The notes under the pieces are model-generated. The model was given only the letters and a program-made list of their open reading frames with translations. It had not been told where the DNA came from and did not search any database. Positions 22,879-32,808 of a stretch of 63,873 nucleotides of DNA are shown piece by piece. Every line of letters starts with the position of its first letter. Positions within the stretch are counted from its first letter, which is position 1. The position numbers and the translations under genes were made by a program. The stretch is from Micractinium sp. NFX-FRZ (taxonomy: Eukaryota; Chlorophyta; Trebouxiophyceae; Chlorellales; Chlorellaceae): contig JAPTJF010000372.1 in NCBI GenBank assembly GCA_029339195.1, positions 1 through 63,873 of the forward strand, read 5' to 3'.

Positions 22879-25800
22879 ATGGGCGCACGGCGTGAGGCCA
22901 AAGATGCAGCGGCCGCTGCCACAGCAGCTGAGAATATGTCCTCAAAGGCATATGTGGATGCAGCGCTGCGTGAGTACAAGCCTCGCAAGGGCGGCACCGC
23001 CAAGTTCAAGAAGGGCAGCAAGGTGCTGGTGCCGCACACCGACCAGGTGAGAGGGGCGGGGGGTCTGGTCTGCCTTGAGCCTTGAGCTGCTGCTGAGCTG
23101 GGCTGCTGGTGAGATGTTGTTGCTACCTGCTGGCTCGTGGGTGCCGGGGGTGATAGCAAGTGTATCACTCAGTTCAGGGCACTCCTGGCACTCCTGGAGG
23201 GCAGTGCTGTGCTGCACAGCGCAGGCAGCAACAGGTGCTGCCCCACCACAGGCGGCTGCCACACTGCCGTCTCCCTTACCAGCACCCGGGCCCTGCCCCG
23301 CCCCTCTGCAGTATTATGCTGCGGTGGTGCTGCAGGGCCAGAAGCGCGCTGAAGGCCAGTACTACCTACTGCACTACGAGGGTGGGTGGGCGGGCGGCTG
23401 GGTGGGCTGGCTGCGCGGCAGCGTGTCTGGCTTGCCGTAGGGCACAAAACTGGCGCCGCTGTTCCATTTGCAGCCTTGCCCCTCCTCCAATAACACCAGA
23501 TTGGAGCGGCAAGTACAGCGAAGTGTCCCCCCCACTGGATGTCTGACCTATGCCCCCGTCTCGCTTCCGCGCTGCCCTCTTCTCCCTACGCTGGAACGAT
23601 GGATACAGCGAGTGTGCCCGACCCTCCCCCAACCCCACCTTGCCGCCCGAACGCTTTGTCCCCCGTTGCTCAGGCTGGAGCAACAAGTACAACGAGTGGG
23701 TGGAGGAGGCGGGGGTGGTGCGCTACGACCGCTCCCTCCTGGAGCAGAGTGCCGTGGCGGCGGGCAACGCCCCCGGAGACCTGACGGGGCGCAAGCGCAA
23801 GGGGGACGTCGCGCCGGCGGAGCCCCAGCTGGCGGTGGAGATACCGCAGCAGCTGCGCCTGCACATCCCGCCGCTGCTCAAGAAGATTGTGCTGGACGAC
23901 AGCGAGCAGGTGGGGGCCGCGGGTGGGAGGGTGAGTGGAGGGGTGCCGTCTTTGCCCTCCTGCCGCTGCTTGAAAGAGAATGCTGACTGCCAGTGAGGCA
24001 GGTGTGTGTGTGTGTAAGGGGTGTGTGTTTGTGTGCGGGCGAGCAAATGCGGCCAGGCAAGCGGGCAATCTGCGCCGCTGCCGACGCAAGCGGTGCTGGA
24101 TGACAGCAAGCTGGTGGCAGTATGTGGCTGGGCGAGCGGTTGATGGCTCCCGGCAAGTGCTCCTGGCGCTGCAGCCTGCGTCTGAACATGAGGTGCTGGC
24201 ACCCACAGAGTTGTTCCACCATCTCGACCACAAGAGGAGGATGGGTCCCTTGCCATCCGTGCACCCACCCCGCTACATCCATCGCGCGTGCCTCACCCCC
24301 GGCCCCTTCCCCTGCCCCCCTGCCCGCAGGTCAACCTGAAGGGCCAGCTGCTGCCGCTGCCCCGCAAGGCGCACGGCCGGCCCACTGTCAACGACATCCT
24401 CAAGGTGCCTGCCTGGGGGTGTGGCACTGCTGCTGGGGTGGCGCAGGGGGCAAGCTGCCCAGAAAGTGTGGGCGCCGTCGGCGAGTCCTGCACCTGCCTT
24501 CACACCTCTCAACCTGCGCCTCTTCCCCCCTGCCTGTGCACCACCCCTGCCTGGCAGGACTATGAAGACGCCTTGGCTAAGGAAGCGGCCAAGGAGGCAG
24601 CCAGGGAGGACGCGCAGCCGCAGGACCCGCAGGCAAGTGCCGCGCTGACCCCTATCCTGTCAAGCTGTGCTTCTCAACCTGCCTGCCTGCCTCCCACCGG
24701 CCTGCGTGGAGCTCACCAGCCTCTGTTTGCTGTGTGGCCTGCTCACAGGCCAGAGAAGGGGTGGCTGCAGGTGCCACCTTGCTCTCTTTGGCAACACTGC
24801 ATTCATGCCACTCGCTCAGTCACAAGCTAGCTCTTGCCCCCGCTGTGTTGCACCCTCCGCTCCCCCTCGGCAGCTGGTGGAGGCGGCGCGGGAGATGGTG
24901 GCGGGCGTGCGGCACTACTTTGACCGGGGCCTGCGCCACTTCCTGCTCTACTCGCATGAGGTGCAGCACGCGGATGCCGCCCTGGGGCTCGGCAGCGGCA
25001 GCGGGGGAGCGGCCACGCCACCCAAGACAGGTGGGAAGGCATCCGATGGTCTGCTATGCCTGGCTCTCCCTGGGGCGGTGTTCAAAGCGGAATGTCCCGG
25101 GAACGCTTATGCATTGCCCCCTGTGCTCCTTCCACTTTCGTCTGGATTGCACTGCAGAAGGCGGCGGCAAGGCCAGCAGCAGCGCAGCAGGCGCGGGCAG
25201 CGCGGCGGTGCCTAGCAGCAGGCCGGCCGGTGGCGGCGGCACCCAGCCACCGCGCCGCTCGCCATGCGACGTCTACGGTGCCGAGCATCTTGTGCGGCTG
25301 TTTGTGAAGTTGCCTGAGCTGGTGCCCGTGGCTTACATGACGCCGCCGGTGAGGAAGGGCGGGTGCGTGGGTTGGGTTTGGCTCAGGTGGGCTGTGCTGG
25401 CACCCGAGGGCACCCCAGGGCATGCTGGATTGCCGCTCAGGGCCAACGGTGGCGAGGGCACAGTGCAGGCGTGAACGCTACGGGCACCGCTGGTGATACC
25501 TGCTGGCATGCTGCCTGCTCAGTTGCTACCTGCAGCCCCGCTCATCTGAGTCATGGCTCCAGCTGAGTGCCCCTGTGCCTGTTTCAGCCCAGCTCTGCCA
25601 GACTGCGTGCCTGCCCGACCCACCTGCCCCTGCTCATGGCTGCGCTGCCTGCTGCAGGATGTGGTGCGCCTGGAGCAGCAGCTGCACGACCTCATGGCTC
25701 GCATGACAGAGGTCAAGAAGCAGGCGCGTGTCTGGTTTAGGGGTCAGGGGAGCTTTTGGTAGTGGGGCCGGATGGAGCACCCCAGTGGGCAAGTACCAGG

Positions 25801-26391
25801 GGGCTGTGCCGCCCAGCCCGACACCACTGCTGTTGCCGCTGGTGCCGCTGCTGGACTTCGTCGCACGCGAGGCCATGCCGTAAGAGCACAGGGCGTGCGT
25901 GCTGAAGTGCACACGGCTGGTAATTCGCCAACCGCATGCCACCCCGCTGCCTCTGGACTCCCGCGCGTTCTCCCTGTCCCTGATGCCTACACCCTGCTGC
26001 CTGCCCCGCACGTGCGGCGCCCCACAAGTACCACCACGCACCACCTGCAGAGCGTGCACTCTAACTCCTCCTACCATGTGTGCCTGCCCCGCAGGCCCGC
26101 TACTTCAGCCTGCCCGAGGAATACCAGACCAACCCGCACTTCAACGCACTCATGGCGCTGCACTACCAGAACCTGCTGAGTGCGACAGGTGGTGCAGCAG
26201 GCACAGCAGGCGCAGGAGGTGGCACCCCTGCACCGGCAGTGGGCGGTGCGGCGGGCAGCACGCCGGCGGCAGCGGGCGCGGGCATCGGCACACCAGCGGC
26301 GGCAGCAGCGGGGGCGGCCTCCAAGGGTGGCACGCCTGCACCAGAGACGGGGGCCAGCTCTGAGGCAGCCGACATGGAGCAGGATTCCTGA
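22879..26391 (+). CDS. MRG: MRG-family chromatin protein (chromodomain plus MRG domain)
   Basis: Nine exons encode 444 residues: 22879-23046, 23312-23381, 23674-23909, 24330-24404, 24558-24632, 24874-25030, 25158-25348, 25658-25723, 26095-26391. MRG15/Eaf3/MRG1-2 proteins read H3K4/K36 methylation and belong to NuA4-type acetyltransferase and Sin3-type deacetylase complexes. The chromodomain (about residues 47-100) shows KFKKGSKVLVPH, YYAAVVLQGQ, YLLHYEGWSNKYNEWVEE. The MRG domain (about 150-345) shows LHIPPLLKKIVLDD, LPRKAHGRPTVNDIL, GVRHYFDRGLRHFLLY, HLVRLFVKLPEL. Gly/Ala/Pro-rich inserts and a low-complexity tail are extra. The intron at 24633 needs a GC donor (CAG/GCAAGT). The one at 25724 uses CAG/GCGCGT, unless a GT donor at 25712 (GAG/GTCAAG, also in phase) is used. 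Confidence 0.92.
23500..23699 (+). repeat. Three exon-like copies of a chromodomain segment
   Basis: Three related segments lie about 90 bp apart. Copy 1 at 23500-23525 reads (G)DWSGKYSEV after an intact AG. Copy 2 at 23590-23614 reads RWNDGYSEC and has lost its AG. Copy 3 at 23674-23699 is the real exon start, GWSNKYNEW. The pyrimidine-rich leaders between them are also similar. The unit therefore appears to be an acceptor-plus-exon-start tandem repeat. Confidence 0.75.
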
Positions 26392-26801
26392 TCCGGCGGC
26401 GCGCACACGAAGCACATTGTTGTTTGTTTGTTGTGTTGTCTGGCCCTGCCTCCCACCACACAGGCCCAACCGCCCACCTCTTGGCTGCGGTGCCCCTGTC
26501 GAGGAGTCTTTGTTGTTGAGTCGCCTCCTCCAGATGTAGCCCATCAACAGAATCTCTTGCGCTGACGTGCTGTGCAAATGGCTTCCCAGAGAGCCAGGGA
26601 AGATCGTGTGCTGATGTGTGACGGCGCTATGCGCGCTGTGGTACAGGGCCACTGGCTGGTGTCATTTCGAGAACACGGACGCCCTTGCAGCTATTCTCAC
26701 TTGCAACCTCTTGCTGAAGCTACGCCCCCAAGCCAGCTATCCACTCACTCACGCACTTCGAGGCAAACACTTCGGAGGAACAACGGACCAGCGTTTGCAC
26801 C
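26392..26801. other. Intergenic spacer
   Basis: This holds the MRG 3' flank and the presumed promoter of the coiled-coil gene. A TTTG/TTG run occurs near 26420-26440. No gene is seen. Confidence 0.5.
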
Positions 26802-27082
26802 ATGGCGGCCCCAGTCTCAACAACTGTTTCGGCCTGCTGCACCACCGGAAGGTGCGGGAAAGCGCTGCGGGGTGTTCGACGCGGGCCATCTGAATCTACA
26901 ATGGGCTTTTGAGGTCCTCAAACGCTTGTGTGTGGCCCCTCTATCCTGCCTGCAGACCATTTGAGGCGCTGCTTGAGGCGCACTACGTAGAACGCCGCGG
27001 CGGCAAGGGCCTGGCAGCCGCCCTCAGCACCGGCGGGCCGCTGCCCATGGCGGTGGCAGTGGCGCACTTCTGCCTGCCGGCC

Positions 27083-27129
<47 letters not shown>

Positions 27130-27991
27130 GCAGCAGCAGTCAGCACAGGACCAACTGGTCGTTCTGCAGGACCAGCTGGCACAAGAAGGCGAGGCGCGCG
27201 CGCGGCTGCAGCAGCAGCTGGCGGCGCGTGAGGCGGTGATTGGCCAGCTGGCACGCCGGCGTGACGATGCCACCGCCTCTCGCCTGGCCTCCTACGAATC
27301 TGCCTGGCAGCAGGGCGAGCGGCGCTGCGCACGCGCCGTGGCGGGCCTGGCGTCCCAGCGCCAGCAATACGCACACCTGGCAGCCAGCCTGGCCACAACA
27401 GTTGGTGAGCTGGAGGAGGCGGAGGAGCCGCCCTGCACGTGCTGTGGCGGCAGCCGCCCCGCAGCTGCAGCCCTTGCCGTCTTCCAGGCCGCAGAGCGGG
27501 CAGCGCACCTGCACGGCCAGGCGGCGGGCTGGCAGGCGGAGGCGTGCGACCTGCAGCTGGAGGTGACCCACTGCCGGAGAACCCTAGAGGAGGCGGGCTC
27601 CGAGCTGGCATACCTGGAGCGCTGCCTCAACCGTACGGCAGAGGAGGCACGGGACTGGGAGCGCCGCGCGCAGGCTGCCGAGGCGGCGCTGGTCCGTGAG
27701 CGTGCCGAGTCCACGCTGCTGCGCCAGCAGGCCGCCAAGCAGGCTGCTGCGCACCAGGCTGGCGCCACCTGGCGCCACGACTCATCACGCAGCTTCCGGG
27801 CCCTGAAGAGCCTGGAGGAGGAGGCGCCTGCAACGACTGAGGAGGCTGCAGGCCACCAGTCCTTCACCATCACCGCCTGGCGGGCTTCCCCTGGCACCGA
27901 GCCTGAGGTGGGAGTGTGCGCAGAGGCGGGACTGCCCTCGGCGGCAGCGCCTTCCTGCCACCGCCGCAGCCCCAGCTTTGTGCCGTGTTGA
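26802..27991 (+). CDS. Coiled-coil polyglutamine protein, function unknown
   Basis: Two exons encode 361 residues: 26802-26851 and 26956-27991. The short first exon (MAAPVSTTVSACCTTGR) joins in phase to RPFEALLEAHY. A run of about 18 Gln follows at residues 60-78. The rest is mostly long heptad-like helix rich in Gln, Glu, Ala and Arg (QLVVLQDQLAQEGEARARLQ; REAVIGQLARRRDDA). A CTCCGG-type Cys pair, PPCTCCGGSRP, sits between two coiled segments. No catalytic or family motif is recognised. It is likely a structural or scaffold protein. The first exon is inferred from splice phase; the large exon alone is well supported by its codon pattern. Confidence 0.65.
27085..27140. repeat. CAG/CAA repeat coding polyQ
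   Basis: A near-perfect CAG run with two CAA interruptions encodes the Gln stretch near residue 60 of the coiled-coil protein. Confidence 0.9.
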
Positions 27992-28583
27992 GCGGGAATC
28001 AGCTGCTGCGCCTGGCGCCGACAGCGTCCCTGAATAAGGCGGCCCTGAATGTGAAGGGCCCCACCCGTTTTTGCTGTATTGTGTTGACCTCTCAATTGAA
28101 CCGTCTCTTTTGGTGTGCCCATCCATCACCATCACCGTCCGACCCTAACCCTTGCCATTGTGCCTGGCCGACAGCCGTCCTGGGTTGATACTTAACTGCA
28201 TTTCGTATGAACCTTGATTTAATGGTTCGTGTGTCTGATCAAACTTTGGTCCGACAGCTCAACAGGCAAACTCCATAGCAAGGCAGATACGCTTTCGGGG
28301 TGGGTGGAAGGGGCCCTGCGGCTCTCTAGGCCAGGCACTGACACTGTGGGCAGTGGTCTCAGCATGGTATGAAAGGGCTGTTATCTGCACGTTAGTGTCA
28401 TTGCCAGTAAGGAGCACTTTCTTATCTACAGAGCTTCAATGTGAACCTAAACCGAAGCGCCCGCAGCGCTCCGCCAGCGGCGCCGCCCCGCCCGTCCCCA
28501 AGTGGGGAAATCATGCACACAGCGGCCTCGTGTGACTTTAAACTAGCGTTTAAGCGCTCACAGCATCTACAGAGGCTGCGACA
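27992..28583. other. Intergenic spacer
   Basis: 592 bases lie between the coiled-coil gene and the CCDC137-like gene on the same strand. Parts are AT-richer (about 28180-28250). No TGTAA in sense and no gene are seen. Confidence 0.5.
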
Positions 28584-29996
28584 ATGGGGCGGGGCGACGC
28601 CACAAGGCGGCGGCGCAAAGTGCAGGAGCGGGCGAAACTGGTCAAGGCAGGCGGCAAGGTGAGCGGGAACGCTCAGCATCGCATGCGAGCCTGCTTCGAA
28701 ACGCGTGGGTGCCCCTGGGTTGACGCGCGCCGACACCTGTGTGCACATGCAGACGCCCGCAGTGGAGAAGCCGCAGAAGAAGGGCGCAGCACAGGATGGA
28801 ATGACCAGAGCAATGAAGAAGATGCTGCAGCTCAAGGCGGCCGCCGCCGCCCACAGCGAGGGCAAGGCGGCAGCGGCGGCGGCAAGGCGGCAGCCAGCTG
28901 CCCAGCCGGGAGCGCCTGCAGCAACCGCTGCGCCGCCAGAGCAGGGCGCTGGCCAGCAGCAGGAGCCACAGCCGGCATTGCAACAGCAGCAACAGCAGCT
29001 ATCGGAGCAGCCGCAGGGCGCGCCGCTGCCTGCGGCCGCTGCTCCCCGCGCCACCGCGGCGCAGCGGGCAGCAGAGGAGCAGCGGCAGGCTGAGGAGGCG
29101 GAGCGCATGTCCCAACAGAAACGGCTCAAGGACAGCAAGCGCGCATATCTGAAGCAGAAGAAGCTGAAGAAGAAGGGGCGGGGCGGTGAGGTGGCGCTGA
29201 CGGAGTTGGAGGCTGAGCTGGCGCAGCGGGCAGCAGCCAGCGCGCCAGCCTTTGGGGAGCAGGCCTACCAGCCTCTCAAGGTGCGCTGTGCTGCTGTGTC
29301 ATGGTTTACTGTGCTGCGCTGGAAAGCTTGTAGGCACACGCGTCCAGTGTGCCACGGCTGGCGGCAGGAGCCAGCTTACCAGCCGGTCTGACACGGTCGG
29401 AGGGCCAAGGGGCTGTGCTGTTGGGCGGCAGTGCAGTGTGAAACCACCTTGGTGGGCAGCAGGAGTAAGCGCACTAGAACAGCTTGGGCTCCCCGGAAGC
29501 GCAAGCTGTCCCCTGCTGCTGGCTGACCTGGGGGGCCCACCCACCTGCCGCCTGCATTGTGCGCCCTGACTGCTGCCGGCCTGGAGGCCCACACTCTTGC
29601 TCCCCTTCTTACTGCTTCTTTACTGCCTGCCTGCCTGCCTGCCTGCAGGTCCAGCTGAAGCGCAAGCACTGGGCAGGGGAGGGCACAGAGGCAGCCATTG
29701 CGTCGCGCCGATGCACCGAGATCTTCAACCGCCAGATGGCGCAGGCTTCCCGGGCGTCAGCAGCAGCAGAGGCGGCGCGCGACGATGCCGTGGTGCCGGC
29801 ACAGCGGCAGCCCAAGAAGCAGCAGGGCAAGAAGCAGCAGCCGCCGACAGATGAGGCGGTGCGGCAGCAGCTGATTGATGCGTATCGCCAGCAGAAGCAG
29901 CAGCGGCTGGAGGCGGCAGGCAAGGTGCCGGTGCTGTCGGCCACGGCGCAGTCGCTGGCCGCTCTGGTGCAGCGCGACCAGGCCGCCGCTTACTGA
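28584..29996 (+). CDS. CCDC137-like nucleolar coiled-coil protein
   Basis: Three exons encode 316 residues: 28584-28658, 28753-29280, 29649-29996. The protein is very basic. It begins MGRGDATRRRRKVQERAK, has an Ala/Gln linker, and then a segment resembling the C-terminal core of CCDC137 (RaRF): SQQKRLKDSKRAYLKQKKLK, ELEAELAQR, and FGEQAYQPLKVQLKRK, matching the family pattern of a Lys-rich helix, an acidic helix and an FGEVV..PP element. Family members are nucleolar and linked to ribosome biogenesis. A long extra helical C-terminus (EAVRQQLIDAYRQQKQQRLE) follows. Family assignment rests on a short region and is moderate. The start ATG follows a clean leader, and the intron acceptor repeats CCTG just before the last exon. 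Confidence 0.7.
29624..29648 (+). repeat. (CCTG)n pyrimidine-like tract at a 3' splice site
   Basis: Five CCTG/GCCT units end in the TGCAG acceptor of the last exon of the CCDC137-like gene. Similar CTGC/CCTG runs precede other acceptors in the window. Confidence 0.8.
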
Positions 29997-30500
29997 CGAC
30001 TGTGGGATTGTCACTTCTGTATCTGCTAAACCCTGGATGTGTGACTGTGCTTGGTCCTATTGATGAGCATAGAAGGGCATTGGCGGGGTGGGAGATGTGT
30101 CCCGTCAAAGAAGGAGGGTCCGTCCGCAGCAGGCCTCAGCAGGCCCTGCCGCCGCCCATTCATGCCCCGCTTCGGTGCCTGGCAAGCGTCTGCCAAAGAG
30201 CGCAAACCTGCTGAAGTCGCGCGTCTCGTGCCCCTGGTAAGGAATGCGTCCAAACGATGGTCGATCGCACCCGAAAGTGTGTTTGGGTGACGGTGCTGCG
30301 CCCGACGGCGGCAGGGGCGGTGAAGCGGCCACCGCCCGCCCGCCCGTCAGCCGAGCCCGTCAACTAGCGCTTTTGCCCGCAATGGTTGCCCGCAATGGAA
30401 GGTGCACGCTATTCCTGGTGGATCAGCATGCATGTACTGCCCTGGCCACGCCACCCCGCATCATTCCCAGCAGGGTTGCAGCAGCGGCAGCCGGCCCACC
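29997..30500. other. Intergenic spacer
   Basis: 504 bases separate two plus-strand genes. Small open frames cross it without recognisable content. It should hold the promoter of the IMP2-like gene. Confidence 0.5.
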
Positions 30501-31890
30501 ATGAGCAGCGTGCGCAGCAGCGGCTCCCGCCTGCTTTGGCTTGGCGTGGCGTACGTTGTCACCGACTGCCTTGCCTCTGTCAAGCTGGTGCAACCGGTGG
30601 ACCTGCCAGAGGCTTCCAGCAGCAGCAGCGGCAGCAGTGGCAGCAGCAGCGGCAGCAGTGGCAGCAGCAGCAGCAGCAGCAGTGGCACTACCAGCAGCAG
30701 CAGTAGCAGCAGTGGCGGCAGCAGCGGCGGTGGCCCGCTGGTTGTGTTTGTAGACAAGGCCAGCCTGCGCCTGTTCCGCTTCCAGCGTGGCGAGCTGGTC
30801 ATGCTCAAGTGAGGGGGGGGGCGCTGTGAGGGTCGCTGGCAAAGGCGACCTAAACGGGCCTCATGATGGGAGGGAGGGGGCAGGGATGTGAGGGGTGTGG
30901 GTGGGGGGTGGTCAAGCTGCACCATGCCTCTGGACCTAGTTAGTTATTGCGTCCCCTGCCCTTCAATACTGCCCAGGCCGCGGGCTCTGTTTGTTGCTAC
31001 AACTTCTCAACACCCAACCCACCCACCCCATCCCCCACCTGCCTCCTCCCTCCCAGATCTCCCGAGCAGCCGCGGCGCCGGCTGCTGCGCCGGCTGGTGG
31101 GGCTGGAGGGCGACTTTGTGTCGGTGGGGGGAGGCAAGACGGAGCGGGTTCCCAAGGTGAGGCTGACCGCTGACCGGATGGCAGCCTGGGTGCCAGTGCC
31201 GCTGCTCGTGGCGCGCCCGTGGTTGTGTGCGTCACCATCTCATTGGAGCATCCCACTATACGGCTGGCCACACCCTGCTCCGGAGCAGGGTGAATCGACC
31301 CGCCTTGAAAGCCTTGTCTGCCTCACCAACCGCACCTCCACCAACCGCACCTCCCCCGCTGCCCCTGCCCCCCCGGTTGCAGGGCAACTGCTGGGTGGAG
31401 GCGGACGCCGGGCCGCGTGCGCCAGGGGGCGACTCGCGGGTGTCCTGGGGGCCGGTGCCGCTGGCGCTGGTTGAGGGCAGGTGAGGGCGGGGTGGAGCGT
31501 GTCGTGGTGGGGCACCAGGTCTGGGGGGCACAGGCGGCACAATCTGTCTACAGGGCAGCGGTCCGGTCAGGCCTCAAAGGGCCGGCACCGTGTCACCAGC
31601 TGTTCTGCCTCCCTGCTGGGCTATCCTGCTCGGCTGCTGGGGCACATGGGCGCTGAGAGAACCCCGGCCGGGAGCTGCGCTGACCAAGCAGCGCTGTTCT
31701 GGCCATGCACCCACCGAACACGCTCCCCACGTGACCCCTGCCTCGCAGGGCGACCCACGTGCTGTGGCCGCCGGCCCGGTGGGGCCGCCTGACGGCGCAG
31801 CCCTGCCCCTCGGGCACCCGCGTGGTGGGCATGGGAGGGAGCATGGAATTCCTGCACCCGCCGACGGAGCAGGACGACTGGTGGAGCTGA
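30501..31890 (+). CDS. IMP2-type inner-membrane signal peptidase homologue, catalytic dyad missing
   Basis: Four exons encode 215 residues: 30501-30808, 31057-31156, 31383-31480, 31749-31890. The N-terminal hydrophobic segment (LLWLGVAYVVTDCLASVKL), the block FQRGELVMLKSPEQPRR, LVGLEGDFVSV, GNCWVEADAG, DSRVSWGPVPLALVEGR and ATHVLWPPARWG follow the order of mitochondrial inner membrane protease subunit 2 (family S26). In active IMP2 the serine sits in an SMxPT/S motif just after the membrane helix and the lysine in a KR pair before the LEGD-like block. Here the first is replaced by LPEASSSSS and a Ser-rich repeat, and the second reads RRLVGLEGD. I infer a pseudo-protease, perhaps a partner or regulator of an active IMP1/IMP2. 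A missed exon carrying the serine is the main alternative, but it would not explain the Lys-to-Arg change. Confidence 0.82.
30615..30735. repeat. AGC/AGT repeat coding polyserine
   Basis: AGC, GGC and AGT triplets encode a run of about 40 Ser/Gly residues in the IMP2-like protein, exactly where active homologues carry the catalytic serine. Confidence 0.9.
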
Positions 31891-32808
31891 GTACCAGGGG
31901 AGTTGTGGCATGACACATGCCCTGGCAGCCCTGGCAGCACACGGGCTGCAACCAACAAACTGAGGCAGCCGTGGCAGCTGGCGCCTGGTATCAACAGGCG
32001 CGCCGGGATTACTTCCACTCCTAGAAAGTGCCTGCCCCACCCCCACCCCCCTTGCGCGCATCTCCTGCCTGCATTGCTTACAAGCCTCCATTGTCTGCTT
32101 TCCTGTTCAACAAACAGAGGCCGACAACAGGGCAGCCTTCCAGGGCCAGAGGTGGCAACAACAAGCGGGGGAATGAAGTTCCCAGCTGTCTTTTCTGCTC
32201 CAAGGGAGGGATATCAAGGCAACTACACAAGGGTGTGGCTGGGTGGCGTGGGGCCGTATCGGTACAGGCAGGCAGGGCGAAAGAAGAACGTCAAGAAAGA
32301 AGTTGGGCGGTTACGTTGTGCGCAACTGCTTTCTTTTTCAGAGGGCAAGGGCAGGGCAAGGGGTGGTGGGGAGGGAACAAAATTTGGACTGGCGCAATGC
32401 TAGTTGGGTGGCCGCTAGGGGGCTGCTTCAATCTAAAATGGAGCAATGGGGCTGGCTGGCTGTAAGCGTGCCCGCTGGTGGCCCTTCTGAGCTTGGGTGA
32501 AGTGGTGCAGAGGCGTCAAACGGTGGTGCTACACTGCGTGCATGCGTGTGTGTGGGAAAGGTAAACAACTGCGTGCGTGCATAGATGGGGTGGTCGACAA
32601 AACGATGTAGAGGGTGGCAGATGGCTGCTGAGGCAGAAACAAAGAAGGTGTATGACCTTTGACTCCCCAGTGCTTGGCATGTGTGCTGCTGAGGCAGAAA
32701 CAAAGAAGGTGTATGACCTTTGACTCCCCAGTGCTTGGCATGTGTGCTGCTGCTGTGAGAAGCTGCCAGGATTGCTGGCTGGTTAACATTGCTGCAGCGC
32801 AGGGCAGC
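31891..32808. other. Convergent intergenic region
   Basis: 918 bases separate the 3' ends of the IMP2-like and WEE1 genes. It contains a TGTAA at 32461-32465 in the plus sense and a perfect 61-bp tandem duplication at 32624-32745. No gene is seen. Confidence 0.55.
32624..32745. repeat. Perfect 61-bp tandem duplication
   Basis: Two identical 61-bp copies (32624-32684 and 32685-32745), each beginning GCTGCTGAGGCAGAAACAAA, are followed by a partial third (GCTGCTG). It lies just past the WEE1 stop codon and so probably in the 3' UTR. Perfect identity means a recent event or an assembly effect. Confidence 0.95.
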
